From contig ONJS01000004.1 of assembly GCA_900318205.1 (NCBI GenBank), forward strand, positions 124,001 to 188,000: a DNA stretch of 64,000 bases, read 5' to 3'. Position 1 is the stretch's first letter. Each line of letters opens with the position of its first letter. Both the position numbers and the translations under genes were made by a program. The DNA is from an uncultured Prevotellaceae bacterium (GTDB lineage: Bacteria > Bacteroidota > Bacteroidia > Bacteroidales > Muribaculaceae). Below are positions 25,536 to 35,303 of the stretch, one piece after another. The notes under the pieces are model-generated. The model did not search any database and was not told the origin of the DNA. It saw only the letters and a program-made list of their open reading frames with translations.

Positions 25536-27428
25536 TTAGAAGGTGAAGCCGGCGCCTGCCATGAAGCCGATGCGCTGAGCACCCATGCCGTAGAGGATGT
25601 CGTAGCGGCGGTTCAGCAGGTTGTGGGCCTCGAGCCACAGGTTGATGCTGCTGTTGAGGCGGTAGTTGGCACCTGCGTGCAGGTTGATGACGTCGCTCAT
25701 GTTGACAAAGGTATAATCCACCTCAGACGGGACGCCAATCATAAGCTCTTCTGTTCCGAACAGTGCCATGCGGCCACCACGGTACTCAAGACTGGCATTG
25801 ATGGTCAGGGGACGCCACGGGGTGACCTTGAGGTCGATATTGGCAACTGTTGAAGCGCGGTCCACGCCCATCTTGTAGCCGTTGTAGCGCTTGTCAATAG
25901 CATACATCTCGTTGTCGTGAGGTGCATACTTGACGCCAGCCGAAGCCTCGATGAGTGAGCGGTACTTATAGTTGAGTTCGGCGTTGATATAGTAACCCCT
26001 GCTATCAATCACTTTATAATCACTCATAAAGCCGTTGAACAGTCCCTGCCATACATCACGAGCGACCTTGTCACTAATTCCACTTTCGGAAAGACCGTCC
26101 ATTGCAGGCGTCCTATAGATGATGCCAGGTTCGTCTTTGACAACAGCATAACCCAGCGACACCTTGGCACTCAGTCCGTTGAACGGGCCAATCTTGACAC
26201 CCGCCTCGGCATCGAGCGGCGTGTAAACACTGCCGTAGAGCAACAAGGGATTGTCGTAGCGGTAATTGACAAAGTGCTTGCCCTGGCGATAACCCAACGC
26301 TTTGCCACCCAGTGCGTTGCCGAAGACCGTGAAACCATCCACCAGCGAAAGGCTGGCACGGATGTTGGGCGAAAGGCGGAAGATGCCGCCATCGCTGAAA
26401 CTCAAGTGGGCATTCAAGCCCAGCTGGAGCTTGAACATATCGCCACGGATGGAATAGGTCGGCGAGAGGGTAATCATGCCCACCTCGTCGAACAGGTCAT
26501 AGGAGCTGCTGCTTTTAGCCTTAGCACCACGGCGCAAGTACTCGCCCTTGATGTTGAGAGCTGCAGTCGTCAACTCGGTGAGGTCATAGGTGCCTCCCAG
26601 GTTGAGAATGCCCCAGTTGTCGTGGGCACCATGCTTATACAAATCATTGAATGGCTTGTCGTGGGCAGCGTGGCCATACTGGAGGCCTACGTTATACTTC
26701 AAGGGATTGTCACGCAGCATGAACTGGCTCTCCCAACCGGCATTGAAGTTGAAGTTGGTGAACGTCTGCTTCTCCTTTTCCCAATCGGGGAAAGCAATGT
26801 AAACATAATTGTCGGAATAATCATAGATAATGCCGTTAATGCCATTCCATCCACCATAGTAGTTATAGATGTCGATGTGACCCTTGGCGCCCAGAGTGAG
26901 CGTACCGTTGCCCAGCTCGCGGCTGTAATCCACGGCAAGAGTGTTGTCGTTATACTTCTGCTTGTTGCGGTTCTCGTCAACGAGCACGACCTTACTGGGA
27001 TTCTTGCTGTTCCAGGTGCTGTTGTGGTTGAGCCACACGCCCAGTTTCTCGCGCTCCTCGTCGATGATACGGTAGCCGAAGTCCATGCGGAAATTGCCCT
27101 GCGTGCCGGCGCCGATGTCAATGTAGCCGCGCTTGTCGCTGAAGTTGTGCGCCGTGCGGTAACCGTAGGGCAGCAACGTCGGTATTGTGGTGGGCACATC
27201 GATGGGCGAGGTAAGGTCACTGTAGCCCAGCGGGGTCTTTTGTCCCGTAGTAACGGTTTTTTTGACCTTGGGGAGTTCGTTCTTCTTGACCGCCTTTTTC
27301 TCTAGTGGCGCGATGTCCTTCTCAAGGGTGATCTCCTTGTTCAGGTTGGTCTTGTTGTCCTGAGCGTTCACCGCAGTGAGCGTGAACGCTGCCATCAGCA
27401 TGGCGATATATATTTTTTTCATCTTCAT
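25536..27428 (-). CDS. TonB-dependent-receptor-like outer membrane beta-barrel protein
   Basis: About 630 residues with a signal peptide (MKKIYIAMLMAAFTLTAVNAQ). After a charged linker the protein is a long run of alternating beta-strands with aromatic girdles, such as YIDIGAGTQGNFRMDFGYRI, and it ends in SINLWLEAHNLLNRRYDILYGMGAQRIGFMAGAGFTF, a typical barrel closing with terminal Phe. The N-L-L-N-R-R-Y motif is common at the end of TonB-dependent receptors. I see no plug domain or TonB box, so it is a plug-less relative. It starts 54 bp after the TPR gene, so the two form an operon. Start ambiguous among closely spaced ATGs (27422, 27428, 27437). Cargo unknown. Confidence 0.75.
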   Translation of the reverse strand: MKMKKIYIAMLMAAFTLTAVNAQDNKTNLNKEITLEKDIAPLEKKAVKKNELPKVKKTVTTGQKTPLGYSDLTSPIDVPTTIPTLLPYGYRTAHNFSDKRGYIDIGAGTQGNFRMDFGYRIIDEEREKLGVWLNHNSTWNSKNPSKVVLVDENRNKQKYNDNTLAVDYSRELGNGTLTLGAKGHIDIYNYYGGWNGINGIIYDYSDNYVYIAFPDWEKEKQTFTNFNFNAGWESQFMLRDNPLKYNVGLQYGHAAHDKPFNDLYKHGAHDNWGILNLGGTYDLTELTTAALNIKGEYLRRGAKAKSSSSYDLFDEVGMITLSPTYSIRGDMFKLQLGLNAHLSFSDGGIFRLSPNIRASLSLVDGFTVFGNALGGKALGYRQGKHFVNYRYDNPLLLYGSVYTPLDAEAGVKIGPFNGLSAKVSLGYAVVKDEPGIIYRTPAMDGLSESGISDKVARDVWQGLFNGFMSDYKVIDSRGYYINAELNYKYRSLIEASAGVKYAPHDNEMYAIDKRYNGYKMGVDRASTVANIDLKVTPWRPLTINASLEYRGGRMALFGTEELMIGVPSEVDYTFVNMSDVINLHAGANYRLNSSINLWLEAHNLLNRRYDILYGMGAQRIGFMAGAGFTF

Positions 27429-27481
27429 AATCATCATATTTTATATAATGTGTGATGTCTGTTACATTGGCACAAGTCCCA

Positions 27482-30400
27482 TTAGTTCTTTTTCTTGGTG
27501 CTCTTCTTACCGTTGTCGGTACTTGAGTTGGCTGTGGAGTTGGCATTGCCGCCTTTCCACTTGTTCAGGCGGGACTCGATACCGCTGGTGATGTCCTTCT
27601 CCTTGCCGGGATAGTTTGTCTTGAGGCTCTGCAGGTAATCGCGGGCTTGAGCCACATTGCCCTGCTTGTAATAGACATCGGCGAGCGTCAGGAAACTCTT
27701 GGCCAGCCAATAGGTGTGGGGCGTTCCCGCGTCAATGAGAGCGTTGATTGTCTGCTCGGCTCCCTTCAGGTTGCCCATCTCGTACTGCATGCGCGAGAGT
27801 TCGTAGGAAGCCTGTGCGCCATACTCGTTGGACGGATCTTTGGCCAGCGACCTGAAGGCTGCTTCGGCATCCTTGGTATTGCCTACCTGTGCCATCGAGA
27901 GTGCACGTTCAAGGGTTACCTCACGCTCCTCGTTGGCAGTGAGTCCGCCACGTTCAAGCAGCGTGCCGGTGATGTTCTGCACCTCTTTCCAGTTACCCAT
28001 CTGCTTGGCGACACGCATGGCGCCCAGTTGTGCCAGAGTGCGGTTATCTTCGCTCGTGGCACGCTCGGCAAGTTCCTTATAACTCTGGAGAGCCTCGTCG
28101 AGCTTACCCTGACGGGTGAGGATATCGCTGCGCATGGCCAGTGCATCCTGAGCGTAGGAAGCATCACCACCGCCCTTCAGAGCATCGTCGATGGCGGTCA
28201 TCGCCTCGTTGTAGTTGCCCTTGCCATAGTGATAGCGGGCGATGTAGTAGTGGGCCTTGGCGGCATAAGCACCTGAAGGATAGTCCTTGAGGTACTGCTT
28301 CATCTTGTCGATGTTGGGCTTGCTGTCGATGGCGGCTTTCTCGGCAGCCTCAAAGGTGAGTCGCTCAACCTCGTTGACATCAATCTTGGGAGCATTGGGC
28401 ACACTGTTGAGGAACTTGCCGAACTCTGCCAACTGTCCGCGGTCGGCATAGATGAGTTTCATATCCTCGGCAGCAGCCTGTGCCTCGTCACTGGTGGGAT
28501 ATTGCTTGATGACCTTCTTGTAGGCCTCGATGGCATCATCCTCCTTGCCCATCGACTTGTTGACGAGCGCTGTCTGGAGCAGACCCTTGCGAGCCTCGAC
28601 GCTCTTGGGGTAGTTCTTCAGCAGGGTGGCGTAGGTAGCCAGTGCCTCGTCGTTCTTGCCGAGCAACGCTTGGGCATTGCCTTTCTCAAGCATCGCCTGG
28701 GGAGCGAGACTGCTCTTGGGATAAGTCTTGATGAGGTCGTCCATCTGCTTGATCTCGTCGGCATACTGATGGTTAAGACCCATCATGATACCCTTCTGAT
28801 ACATCGAGTAGTCACCACTGGTGTTCTTGTCAACACGCAGCGCCTGGTCATAGGATGCCTGGGCACCGCTGAAGTCACGCAGGTAGTACTGCGCCTGACC
28901 GAGGCCCTGATAAGCGCTTGCGGTCAATTCGTTGGTCAACTGCTTGCTGGCAATGGCATTCTGGAATGCCGTCTTGGCGTCGGCATAACTATTCTGGTTG
29001 AGCAGGCTATAGCCCAGGTTGTACTGGGCGAGGCCGTAGTTCTCATCATTCTTGCCCGTGGACTTGACATATTCCTTCTGGTACTTGGCGGCTTCCTTAT
29101 AGTTACCGGCACGGTACTGGGTCTCGGCCAGCCACAAGCGGCTCTCGTTCAACACCGTCTTGTCATAGTTGCCCACTGCGATGGCCTGCTTGAAGTAGTT
29201 GTCGGCCTCCTGGGTACGGTTGTTGGACAATGCCTGCACACCCAGGTTGTAGAGGACGTTCTGCTTAGCCTTGAGAACCTTGGCGCCAGGATTCTTGATG
29301 CGGTTGATGCTCGTGAGGGCACGCTGATAGTCGGTCGTGTTCATGTAAGCATCCACGAGGTAACCCTCCACATTATCTTTATAACGGGAGTTGGGATACA
29401 GGTTGAGGAAGTCCTCAAACAAGTCCACGCTCTTGTCAAACGGAGTGCGGGCTCCCTTGCTGACACCGACGGCATAGTTGTAGTAGGCTGTCTCCTTCAC
29501 ATTGCGGTCACAATCCATCATGGCAGCCTGCTGGAAAGCCATGTTAGCGCCGTTGATGTCGCCCAGCTGCCGCTTGGCCTGACCCATGTAGAGATAAGCA
29601 CTCTGGTTGAGGGCGTCACTCTCGTCGGACACGTGGAGCATATCGTTGACCACCGCCTGGTAGTTGCCGTTGCGGTAATCGAGCACACCCATCGTGTAGG
29701 CTGCAGTACGATAAGGCTCGCCCTCGGGACTGTCGAGGTAACGGCGCAGGTAAGTCCTTGCCTGCTGGTCATTGCCCAGGTGGTAATAACTTTCACCGAT
29801 GAGGCGGTTGAGCTCAGCGTCAAAGTAGTCGTTGGCATGCTGATCAAGCAAGGTTTTACCCTTGTTGATGACATCATTGTAGTGTTTCTTGTTGAAATCT
29901 ATCTGGGTCATGTAGTACTGCGACTGGTAGCCCAGTTCGGAGTCACCGGGAATGTGACTGAACCTCTCCAGTGCCTCGTCATAGTTGCCCCGTGCATACT
30001 CCAGATAAGCCTTATAGAACTCGCTGGCACCACCATAACGCTTGCTACGCTCCAGCTCATAATACTGGCGTTCAGCGTCGTTGTAGTTGCCCAGGCGCAA
30101 GTTACAGTAGGCGCGGCGATACTCCAGGTCCTCGTCACTGTCGAGGTCAAGAGAGCGGTTGCGCACGAGCGAATAGCTCAGCAGTGCACTCTCCCACTGC
30201 CCACGGTAGAAGTAATAGTTACCTATCTTCAACTGGGCCTCGGTTGACAGCGGTGATGCGGGATAATTGTTGATAAAGCTCTGCAAGGCGTCAAGGCTCC
30301 CTTCATCACCACGCTCAAAGCGGCTCAAGGCGATGTAATAGTCGGCCTGCTCACGCATCGATGCACTGGCAGGCAGTTGCTTCATGTGCTCCAGCTGGTC

Positions 30401-30553
30401 GATGGCGCCCACATAGTTGCGGGACTCATACATCAGCCTGCCGCGCTCGAGATAGCCGGCGGCTTCGCTGGACATCACGCCAGGCTGGCAGAAGGCCAAC
30501 GTCGGGGCCGCAGCAAGCACTGACAATAAAAAGGCTCTTTTGATCTTCTTCAT
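27482..30553 (-). CDS. large periplasmic/outer-membrane TPR-repeat protein
   Basis: 1023 residues with a signal peptide (MKKIKRAFLLSVLAAAPTLAFCQ). Nearly the whole mature protein is tetratricopeptide repeats; clear units include ALQSFINNYPASPLSTEAQLKIGNYYF, AVGVSKGARTPFDKSVDLFEDFLNLYPNSRY and AYKKVIKQYPTSDEAQAAAEDM. Many units resemble YbgF/Tol-type TPRs. The C-terminus is Ser/Lys/Asn-rich. Such proteins are protein-interaction scaffolds. The direct neighbour downstream is an outer-membrane barrel, suggesting the pair acts together at the outer membrane. A candidate -7 element (TAAATTTG on the minus strand, 30633-30640) lies about 80 bp upstream. Confidence 0.85.
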   Translation of the reverse strand: MKKIKRAFLLSVLAAAPTLAFCQPGVMSSEAAGYLERGRLMYESRNYVGAIDQLEHMKQLPASASMREQADYYIALSRFERGDEGSLDALQSFINNYPASPLSTEAQLKIGNYYFYRGQWESALLSYSLVRNRSLDLDSDEDLEYRRAYCNLRLGNYNDAERQYYELERSKRYGGASEFYKAYLEYARGNYDEALERFSHIPGDSELGYQSQYYMTQIDFNKKHYNDVINKGKTLLDQHANDYFDAELNRLIGESYYHLGNDQQARTYLRRYLDSPEGEPYRTAAYTMGVLDYRNGNYQAVVNDMLHVSDESDALNQSAYLYMGQAKRQLGDINGANMAFQQAAMMDCDRNVKETAYYNYAVGVSKGARTPFDKSVDLFEDFLNLYPNSRYKDNVEGYLVDAYMNTTDYQRALTSINRIKNPGAKVLKAKQNVLYNLGVQALSNNRTQEADNYFKQAIAVGNYDKTVLNESRLWLAETQYRAGNYKEAAKYQKEYVKSTGKNDENYGLAQYNLGYSLLNQNSYADAKTAFQNAIASKQLTNELTASAYQGLGQAQYYLRDFSGAQASYDQALRVDKNTSGDYSMYQKGIMMGLNHQYADEIKQMDDLIKTYPKSSLAPQAMLEKGNAQALLGKNDEALATYATLLKNYPKSVEARKGLLQTALVNKSMGKEDDAIEAYKKVIKQYPTSDEAQAAAEDMKLIYADRGQLAEFGKFLNSVPNAPKIDVNEVERLTFEAAEKAAIDSKPNIDKMKQYLKDYPSGAYAAKAHYYIARYHYGKGNYNEAMTAIDDALKGGGDASYAQDALAMRSDILTRQGKLDEALQSYKELAERATSEDNRTLAQLGAMRVAKQMGNWKEVQNITGTLLERGGLTANEEREVTLERALSMAQVGNTKDAEAAFRSLAKDPSNEYGAQASYELSRMQYEMGNLKGAEQTINALIDAGTPHTYWLAKSFLTLADVYYKQGNVAQARDYLQSLKTNYPGKEKDITSGIESRLNKWKGGNANSTANSSTDNGKKSTKKKN

Positions 30554-30632
30554 ATATCTATCGTATCTAATATTTACACACTTATGGCACCCGGCTCATG
30601 GCTAGGTGCTCCATCCACATTAATAATAACTG

Positions 30633-30640
30633 CAAATTTA
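30633..30640 (-). promoter_or_regulatory. candidate -7 element for the TPR/barrel operon
   Basis: Minus-strand TAAATTTG. The -33 position does not show a clear TTTG. The remaining 30641-30803 contains no supported gene. Confidence 0.4.
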
Positions 30641-30803
30641 GCCATAAATTGCCACATAGCCACTACCCAAGGTCTAAAATAATGCTAAAATACCTCTAAT
30701 AAATGTTGACACCCAGCGCTCTGATTCCCCAAATACAATAGGAGGCTTAATCATTGACCCTCAAATGCCATTTTATTAAAAAACGAGAAAAAACGATTTC
30801 TTT

Positions 30804-30834
30804 TTTGCTGGTATGCAAAAAATAACTACCTTTG
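30804..30834 (+). promoter_or_regulatory. promoter of ppiD-like gene
   Basis: TTTG at 30804-30807, 19-nt spacer, TACCTTTG at 30827-30834, followed by GCG. A consensus Bacteroidetes promoter about 60 bp before the start codon. Confidence 0.8.
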
Positions 30835-30895
30835 CGTGTTTATTTGGCGAAAAGCCCTAAAATTGAGAGAAATAACGTAATATAAATAATTGTAA

Positions 30896-32977
30896 ATGGC
30901 TACATTAGAGAAAATTAGGCAGAGGAAGAAGATCCTCGCCATCGTAATCGGTGCCGCATTGCTCGCATTCATTATCGAGGTAGGTATCGAGGCCATCGGC
31001 CGTTCCGGTGGCAACAGCGCAGCTGCAAATGTCGGCAGTGAGAAAATTGACATCATGCACTTCTCACGTGAAGTAGAGAAAGCCGCAGCTGAGGCTCAGC
31101 AGAACAACAATCAAGATCAGATGGACCCCGCTGTTCGTCAACAGCAGGTACTCGACGAGATGATCAACGAGAAGCTTCTTGAGAACGAGTACAAGAGCCT
31201 GGGCATCACCGTCAGCGACAAGGAAATCAGTGAGCTGATGATTGGCAAGAGCCCCGCTCCCGCTGTCACTCAATTTGCACAGCAGGTAGGCGCCAAGTCT
31301 CCGCTTGAACTCTATGAGTTCATCCAGGACCCCGGCAAGCAGGGTGTAGATAAGTCTCAGGTGCAAGAGCTGAAGAACCAGTGGGACAAGATCCAGGCCG
31401 ACATCGTTAAACAATACAAGTTCGCCAAGATGCAGAACCTGTTGGCAGGATGTATGCAGGCCAATGACCTCGACCGCGCCCAGCTCGCCGAGGAAGGTGC
31501 TGTAACCAACGTCATCACCTTTGCCAAGAAGGACTATGCATCGCTTGCCGATGACAAGTATCCCGTGAGCGACGCAGAGCTGAAGGCTGAATGGGAGAAG
31601 CTGAAACCCATGTTCAAGCTTGAGGAGGAAGGCCGCGCCATCCACTTCATCGCTGTTGACATTGCTCCCAGCGCCGAGGACATCGCCGCCGCCAACAAGA
31701 TTGCCGACGCTGCTTACCTCGCCCTGCAGAAGGGTCGCGGTATTGACTCGGTTCGCGTTCTGGGTACCGTACACATCGACAGCACCATCGTCACCAAGGA
31801 CAAACTGCCCGCTAAGGTTCGCGACTTCTTCGCCGGTGCCGAGGTTGGTAGCGTTCGCCGTGACACCACCACTGGTGAGCACCACCAGATGTACAAGCTC
31901 ATCAACAAGCAGATGAGCATCGACTCTGTCATGCTGTCCTACGTCAGCGTACAGGGCGACGCCAAGATGCAGAACACCGTTCGTGAGCAGCTCAACTCCG
32001 GTAAGTCGATCGACGACCTCAAGAAGGCCTATCCCCAGAAGGTGGATGGTAAGACTGGTGAATGGCAGCGCCTGTACGGCATTGCCGACTCGCTGAAGAA
32101 CAAGATTGCCAATGCCGCTCTCGGCACCTACTTTGTTTACAACAGCGCCGATCAGGGTGCTATCCTCATGAAGGTTGACGAGAAGAAGGCCTCCAAGATG
32201 TTCTACACCCTGGCCACCATCAGCTATGATGCCTATGCCAGCACCAAGACCAGCGATAACCTGCGCGACAAGTTCCAGGACTTCCTGAACAAGAACAAGA
32301 CCGCTAAGGACTTCAGAGAGAACGCAGCCAAGGCTGGCTACAACGCCATCGACGCCGTTGTTACTCCCAGCACCGCTCAGTTGAGCAGCCAGTTCTCCCG
32401 TGGTATCAAGGATACCCGCAAGGCTGTGAAGTGGGCCTTTGACAACAAGAAGGACATGGTATCTCCCATCTTCAGCGACAACAACGATGTACTGATTGCC
32501 GTCGCCATCGATGACATCTATGACACCGGTTACCTGCCCTACACCTTCGAGCAGGGCAAGCAGATGCTTACCCAGCGCGTTCGCAACAACAAGAAGGGCG
32601 AAGACCTGATGAAGCAGTACAAAGGCAAGGCTAAGGATCTGAACGGCTATGCCGCCCTGATGGGTACAAAGGTCGACACTGCCCGCGTTGCATTTGCCAG
32701 CATGGGTGATCCCAAGCTGGGTCAAGAGCCCGGTCTGATTGGCCGCATCGCCACCGCTAAGCCCGGTACCCTTCAGGGTCCCTGGAAGGGCGAAAATGCC
32801 GTTATCGTTTATCAGATTGTAAAGCAGGAGAAGGAAGAGCGCAAGCCCACCAAGGAAGAGCTTGACAACCGCTACGCTCAGGCACGCGGTATCCAGGCAC
32901 TGGTTAACCCCCAGAGCATCTACCACATCCTGTCCAAGGCCACCAAGGTGACCAAGCACCTGATCGACTTCTATTAA
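30896..32977 (+). CDS. PpiD/SurA-like membrane-anchored periplasmic chaperone
   Basis: 693 residues. A short basic N-terminus (MATLEKIRQRKKI) precedes one membrane segment (LAIVIGAALLAFIIEVGI), the PpiD topology. Residues 45-210 form the SurA-N-like helical domain (VLDEMINEKLLENEYKSLGITVSDKEISELM). A central parvulin-type domain is suggested around residues 340-450 (DSVMLSYVSVQG...LKKAYPQKVDGKTGEW), but the PPIase active-site pattern is degenerate. A C-terminal helical part completes it. The role is folding of exported proteins on the periplasmic side of the inner membrane. Monocistronic, with its own promoter and terminator. Confidence 0.88.
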   Translation: MATLEKIRQRKKILAIVIGAALLAFIIEVGIEAIGRSGGNSAAANVGSEKIDIMHFSREVEKAAAEAQQNNNQDQMDPAVRQQQVLDEMINEKLLENEYKSLGITVSDKEISELMIGKSPAPAVTQFAQQVGAKSPLELYEFIQDPGKQGVDKSQVQELKNQWDKIQADIVKQYKFAKMQNLLAGCMQANDLDRAQLAEEGAVTNVITFAKKDYASLADDKYPVSDAELKAEWEKLKPMFKLEEEGRAIHFIAVDIAPSAEDIAAANKIADAAYLALQKGRGIDSVRVLGTVHIDSTIVTKDKLPAKVRDFFAGAEVGSVRRDTTTGEHHQMYKLINKQMSIDSVMLSYVSVQGDAKMQNTVREQLNSGKSIDDLKKAYPQKVDGKTGEWQRLYGIADSLKNKIANAALGTYFVYNSADQGAILMKVDEKKASKMFYTLATISYDAYASTKTSDNLRDKFQDFLNKNKTAKDFRENAAKAGYNAIDAVVTPSTAQLSSQFSRGIKDTRKAVKWAFDNKKDMVSPIFSDNNDVLIAVAIDDIYDTGYLPYTFEQGKQMLTQRVRNNKKGEDLMKQYKGKAKDLNGYAALMGTKVDTARVAFASMGDPKLGQEPGLIGRIATAKPGTLQGPWKGENAVIVYQIVKQEKEERKPTKEELDNRYAQARGIQALVNPQSIYHILSKATKVTKHLIDFY

Positions 32978-32994
32978 TTCAAATAGATACCGAC

Positions 32995-33038
32995 AAAAAA
33001 CACGTCCTGTGGGAACAGTCCTGCAGGACGTGTTTTTT
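32995..33038 (+). terminator. terminator after ppiD-like gene
   Basis: AACACGTCCTG pairs with CAGGACGTGTT, flanked by A6 and T6 runs, immediately after the gene. Confidence 0.85.
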
Positions 33039-33066
33039 ATGGAAAAATGCATTTTTATCGGCAAGG

Positions 33067-33100
33067 ATTGAGCCTATCTCAAAAAAAGACCTTATATTTG
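33067..33100 (+). promoter_or_regulatory. promoter of sufE
   Basis: ATTG at 33067-33070, 22-nt spacer, TATATTTG at 33093-33100. About 30 bp before the start codon. Confidence 0.65.
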
Positions 33101-33130
33101 TAGGTTAAACCGTAACATCACATTTTTTAA

Positions 33131-33565
33131 ATGTCAACAATTAACGACAGACAAGACGAAATCATTGAGGAATTTGAGGGTCTGGACGACTGGATGGACC
33201 GCTACAGTGTCATCATCGACATGGGCAATGCCATGCCTGCCCTGGACGAACAGTACAAGACGGCCGACAACCTGATTGACGGCTGCCAGAGCCGCGTGTG
33301 GCTGCAGGCCGACTGTATCGACGGCAAGATGCGCCTGCAGGCCGACAGCGACGCCATTATCGTCAAGGGCATCATCTCGATGCTCGTGCGCGTGCTTGAC
33401 GGCGCCACGCCCCAGGAGGTGCTTGACGCCGACCTCTACTTCATCGAGCGCATCGGCCTGAGGGAGCACCTCTCTCCCACCCGCAGCAACGGCCTGCTGG
33501 CGATGATCAAGCAGGTGCGTGCCTATGCCATTGCCTTCCAGGCACGCGAGCACTCCGGCTGTTGA
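33131..33565 (+). CDS. sufE: SufE-family Fe-S cluster assembly sulfur acceptor
   Basis: 144 residues. The catalytic cysteine is C52 in NLIDGCQSRVWL, the family signature; the N-terminal EFEGLDDWMDRYSVIIDMG and the C-terminal GLREHLSPTRSNGLLAMIKQVRAYA are also typical. SufE accepts persulfide sulfur from the cysteine desulfurase SufS and passes it to the SufBCD scaffold. No suf genes are adjacent, which is common in Bacteroidales where sufE is separate. It is followed after 52 bp by a peptide transporter on the same strand. The conserved C-terminal part of the domain is intact. Confidence 0.93.
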   Translation: MSTINDRQDEIIEEFEGLDDWMDRYSVIIDMGNAMPALDEQYKTADNLIDGCQSRVWLQADCIDGKMRLQADSDAIIVKGIISMLVRVLDGATPQEVLDADLYFIERIGLREHLSPTRSNGLLAMIKQVRAYAIAFQAREHSGC

Positions 33566-33617
33566 AACCGACAATAATACATTATTAATATATTAACCAA
33601 TAAACCAAAACAAAATT

Positions 33618-35204
33618 ATGTTTAAAAACCATCCCAAGGGGTTAATCCCCGCCGCGTTGAGCAACATGGGCGAGCGCTTCGGCTACTACATCATGAATGC
33701 CGTGCTGCTGCTGTTCCTGTGCTCCAAGTTCGGCCTTGACGAGGGCACATCGGGTGCTATCTACAGCGTATTCTATGCTGGTATCTACGTGTTGAGTCTC
33801 GTGGGCGGTGCTATCGCCGACAGCACCCAGAAGTACAAAGCCACCATCCAGTGGGGTCTTGTTATCATGGCCATCGGCTACGTGCTGCTCTCCATTCCCG
33901 TTGTTCACTCAGCCGGCAACCACATGTGGCTGCTCGTGTTCACCTGTGTGGCATTGTTCCTGATTGCCTTCGGCAACGGTCTGTTCAAGGGTAACCTGCA
34001 GGCTATCGTGGGTCAGATGTATGACAACATGGAGGCTGACGCTGTTGCCGCTGGCAAGAGCGAAGAAGAGATCAAGGCTATCAAAGAGCGCCGCGACTCG
34101 GGTTTCCAGATTTTCTACGTATTCATTAACATCGGTGGTCTGATTGCACCGTTCGTTGCCCCGTTGCTGCGCCAGTGGTGGCTGGGTGTCAAGGGTATGG
34201 TCTATGATGCAGGTCTTCCCGCATTGTGCCACCAGTACCTGAAAGAAGGCGCCAACATGGCTAGCGATCAGATGGCTAACCTCACCGCACTGATGGAGAA
34301 GGTGAACCAGGGTGGTCTGGACATGACTGACATGACTGCTGCCTGCAACAGCTACCTTGAGGTCTTCAACACGGGCGTTCACTACAGTTTTATCGCTTCG
34401 GTTGTCGCCATGTTCATCTCGCTGGCTATCTTCATGGCATTCAAGAAGATCTTCCCGACTCCCGCCAAGAAGGAAGCCGCTGCCGTTGAGCAGTACACCG
34501 AGGAGGAGAAGCGTGCCATGGCCAAGGAGATCAAGCAGCGCATGGCAGCGTTGTTCGCTGTGCTGGGCGTCTGCGTATTCTTCTGGCTGTCGTTCCACCA
34601 GAATGGCCAGTCGCTGTCTGTATTCGCACGCGACTATGTCATCACCGACAAGATCGCTCCTGAGATCTGGCAGGCTGTAAACCCGTTCTTTGTGATTGTT
34701 CTCACGCCCATCATCATGGCCATCTTTGCCGCTCTGGCAAGGAAAGGTAAAGCCATTTCCACACCGCGTAAGATTGTCATCGGTATGGCTATTACGGGTA
34801 TGGCTTATCTGTTCCTGGTGCTCCTCAGCATGGCTTATGATTATCCCAATGGTGAGGTATTCCGTGCCATGGGCATTGACCAGCAGGCAGCCATGAAGTC
34901 GCAGTGGTGGGTTCTCATCGCCACTTACTTCTTCCTGACCGTAGCCGAGCTGTTCATCTCGCCGCTGGGTCTTTCGTTCGTTTCCAAGATTGCTCCCAAG
35001 CACCTGCAGGGTATCTGCCAGGGTCTGTGGCTGGGTGCCACCGCACTGGGTAACCTCTTCATCTGGATTGGCCCGGTTATGTTGAACAAGATGCCCAAGC
35101 TGTGGATGTGCTGGGCTGTCTTCCTGGTTATCTGCCTCGTCGCCATGGGCGTCATGTGGGGTATGGTCAACTGGCTGGAGCGTGTCACCGGCGAGAAGAA
35201 GTAA
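33618..35204 (+). CDS. POT/PTR2-family proton-coupled peptide transporter (MFS), first copy
   Basis: 528 residues, about 12-14 membrane segments. The family signature NMGERFGYYIMNAVLLLFL at the N-terminus contains the E-x-x-E-R-F-x-Y-Y type motif (here GERFGYY), and GNGLFKGNLQAIVGQMYD matches the PTR2 second signature (F-K-G-N-x-x-x-x-x-G). A central linker with KKEAAAVEQYTEEEK lies between the two halves. It imports di- and tripeptides with protons. A second family member follows directly downstream, separated by a 9-bp repeat array. Growth on peptides fits with the PepT and secreted protease genes nearby, though this link is inference. Confidence 0.92.
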   Translation: MFKNHPKGLIPAALSNMGERFGYYIMNAVLLLFLCSKFGLDEGTSGAIYSVFYAGIYVLSLVGGAIADSTQKYKATIQWGLVIMAIGYVLLSIPVVHSAGNHMWLLVFTCVALFLIAFGNGLFKGNLQAIVGQMYDNMEADAVAAGKSEEEIKAIKERRDSGFQIFYVFINIGGLIAPFVAPLLRQWWLGVKGMVYDAGLPALCHQYLKEGANMASDQMANLTALMEKVNQGGLDMTDMTAACNSYLEVFNTGVHYSFIASVVAMFISLAIFMAFKKIFPTPAKKEAAAVEQYTEEEKRAMAKEIKQRMAALFAVLGVCVFFWLSFHQNGQSLSVFARDYVITDKIAPEIWQAVNPFFVIVLTPIIMAIFAALARKGKAISTPRKIVIGMAITGMAYLFLVLLSMAYDYPNGEVFRAMGIDQQAAMKSQWWVLIATYFFLTVAELFISPLGLSFVSKIAPKHLQGICQGLWLGATALGNLFIWIGPVMLNKMPKLWMCWAVFLVICLVAMGVMWGMVNWLERVTGEKK

Positions 35205-35244
35205 TTCGTCACACGCAATTCACATTATTAATTTATAAGAGAAT

Positions 35245-35289
35245 CTAGGAGATCTAGAACATCTAGATTTTCTAGATTCTCTAAAATAA
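35245..35289. repeat. 5 x 9-bp array between the two peptide transporter genes
   Basis: Units: ctaggagat, ctagaacat, ctagatttt, ctagattct, ctaaaataa. Exactly five units of 9 bp, ending 14 bp before the second transporter's start codon. Confidence 0.85.
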
Positions 35290-35303
35290 AAAGACATTAA
35301 ATC

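Noticed and set aside
28502-30247. 581-codon plus-strand frame over the TPR gene
   Set aside because: Antisense to a clear signal-peptide TPR protein; the hydrophobic product reflects reverse-complemented TPR codons.
31064-33064. 666-codon open frame antisense to the ppiD-like gene
   Set aside because: It is a shadow created by the regular codon use of the opposite gene; the sense protein has a signal anchor, SurA-like domain, promoter and terminator, while the antisense product is Leu/Val/Gly-rich without any domain.
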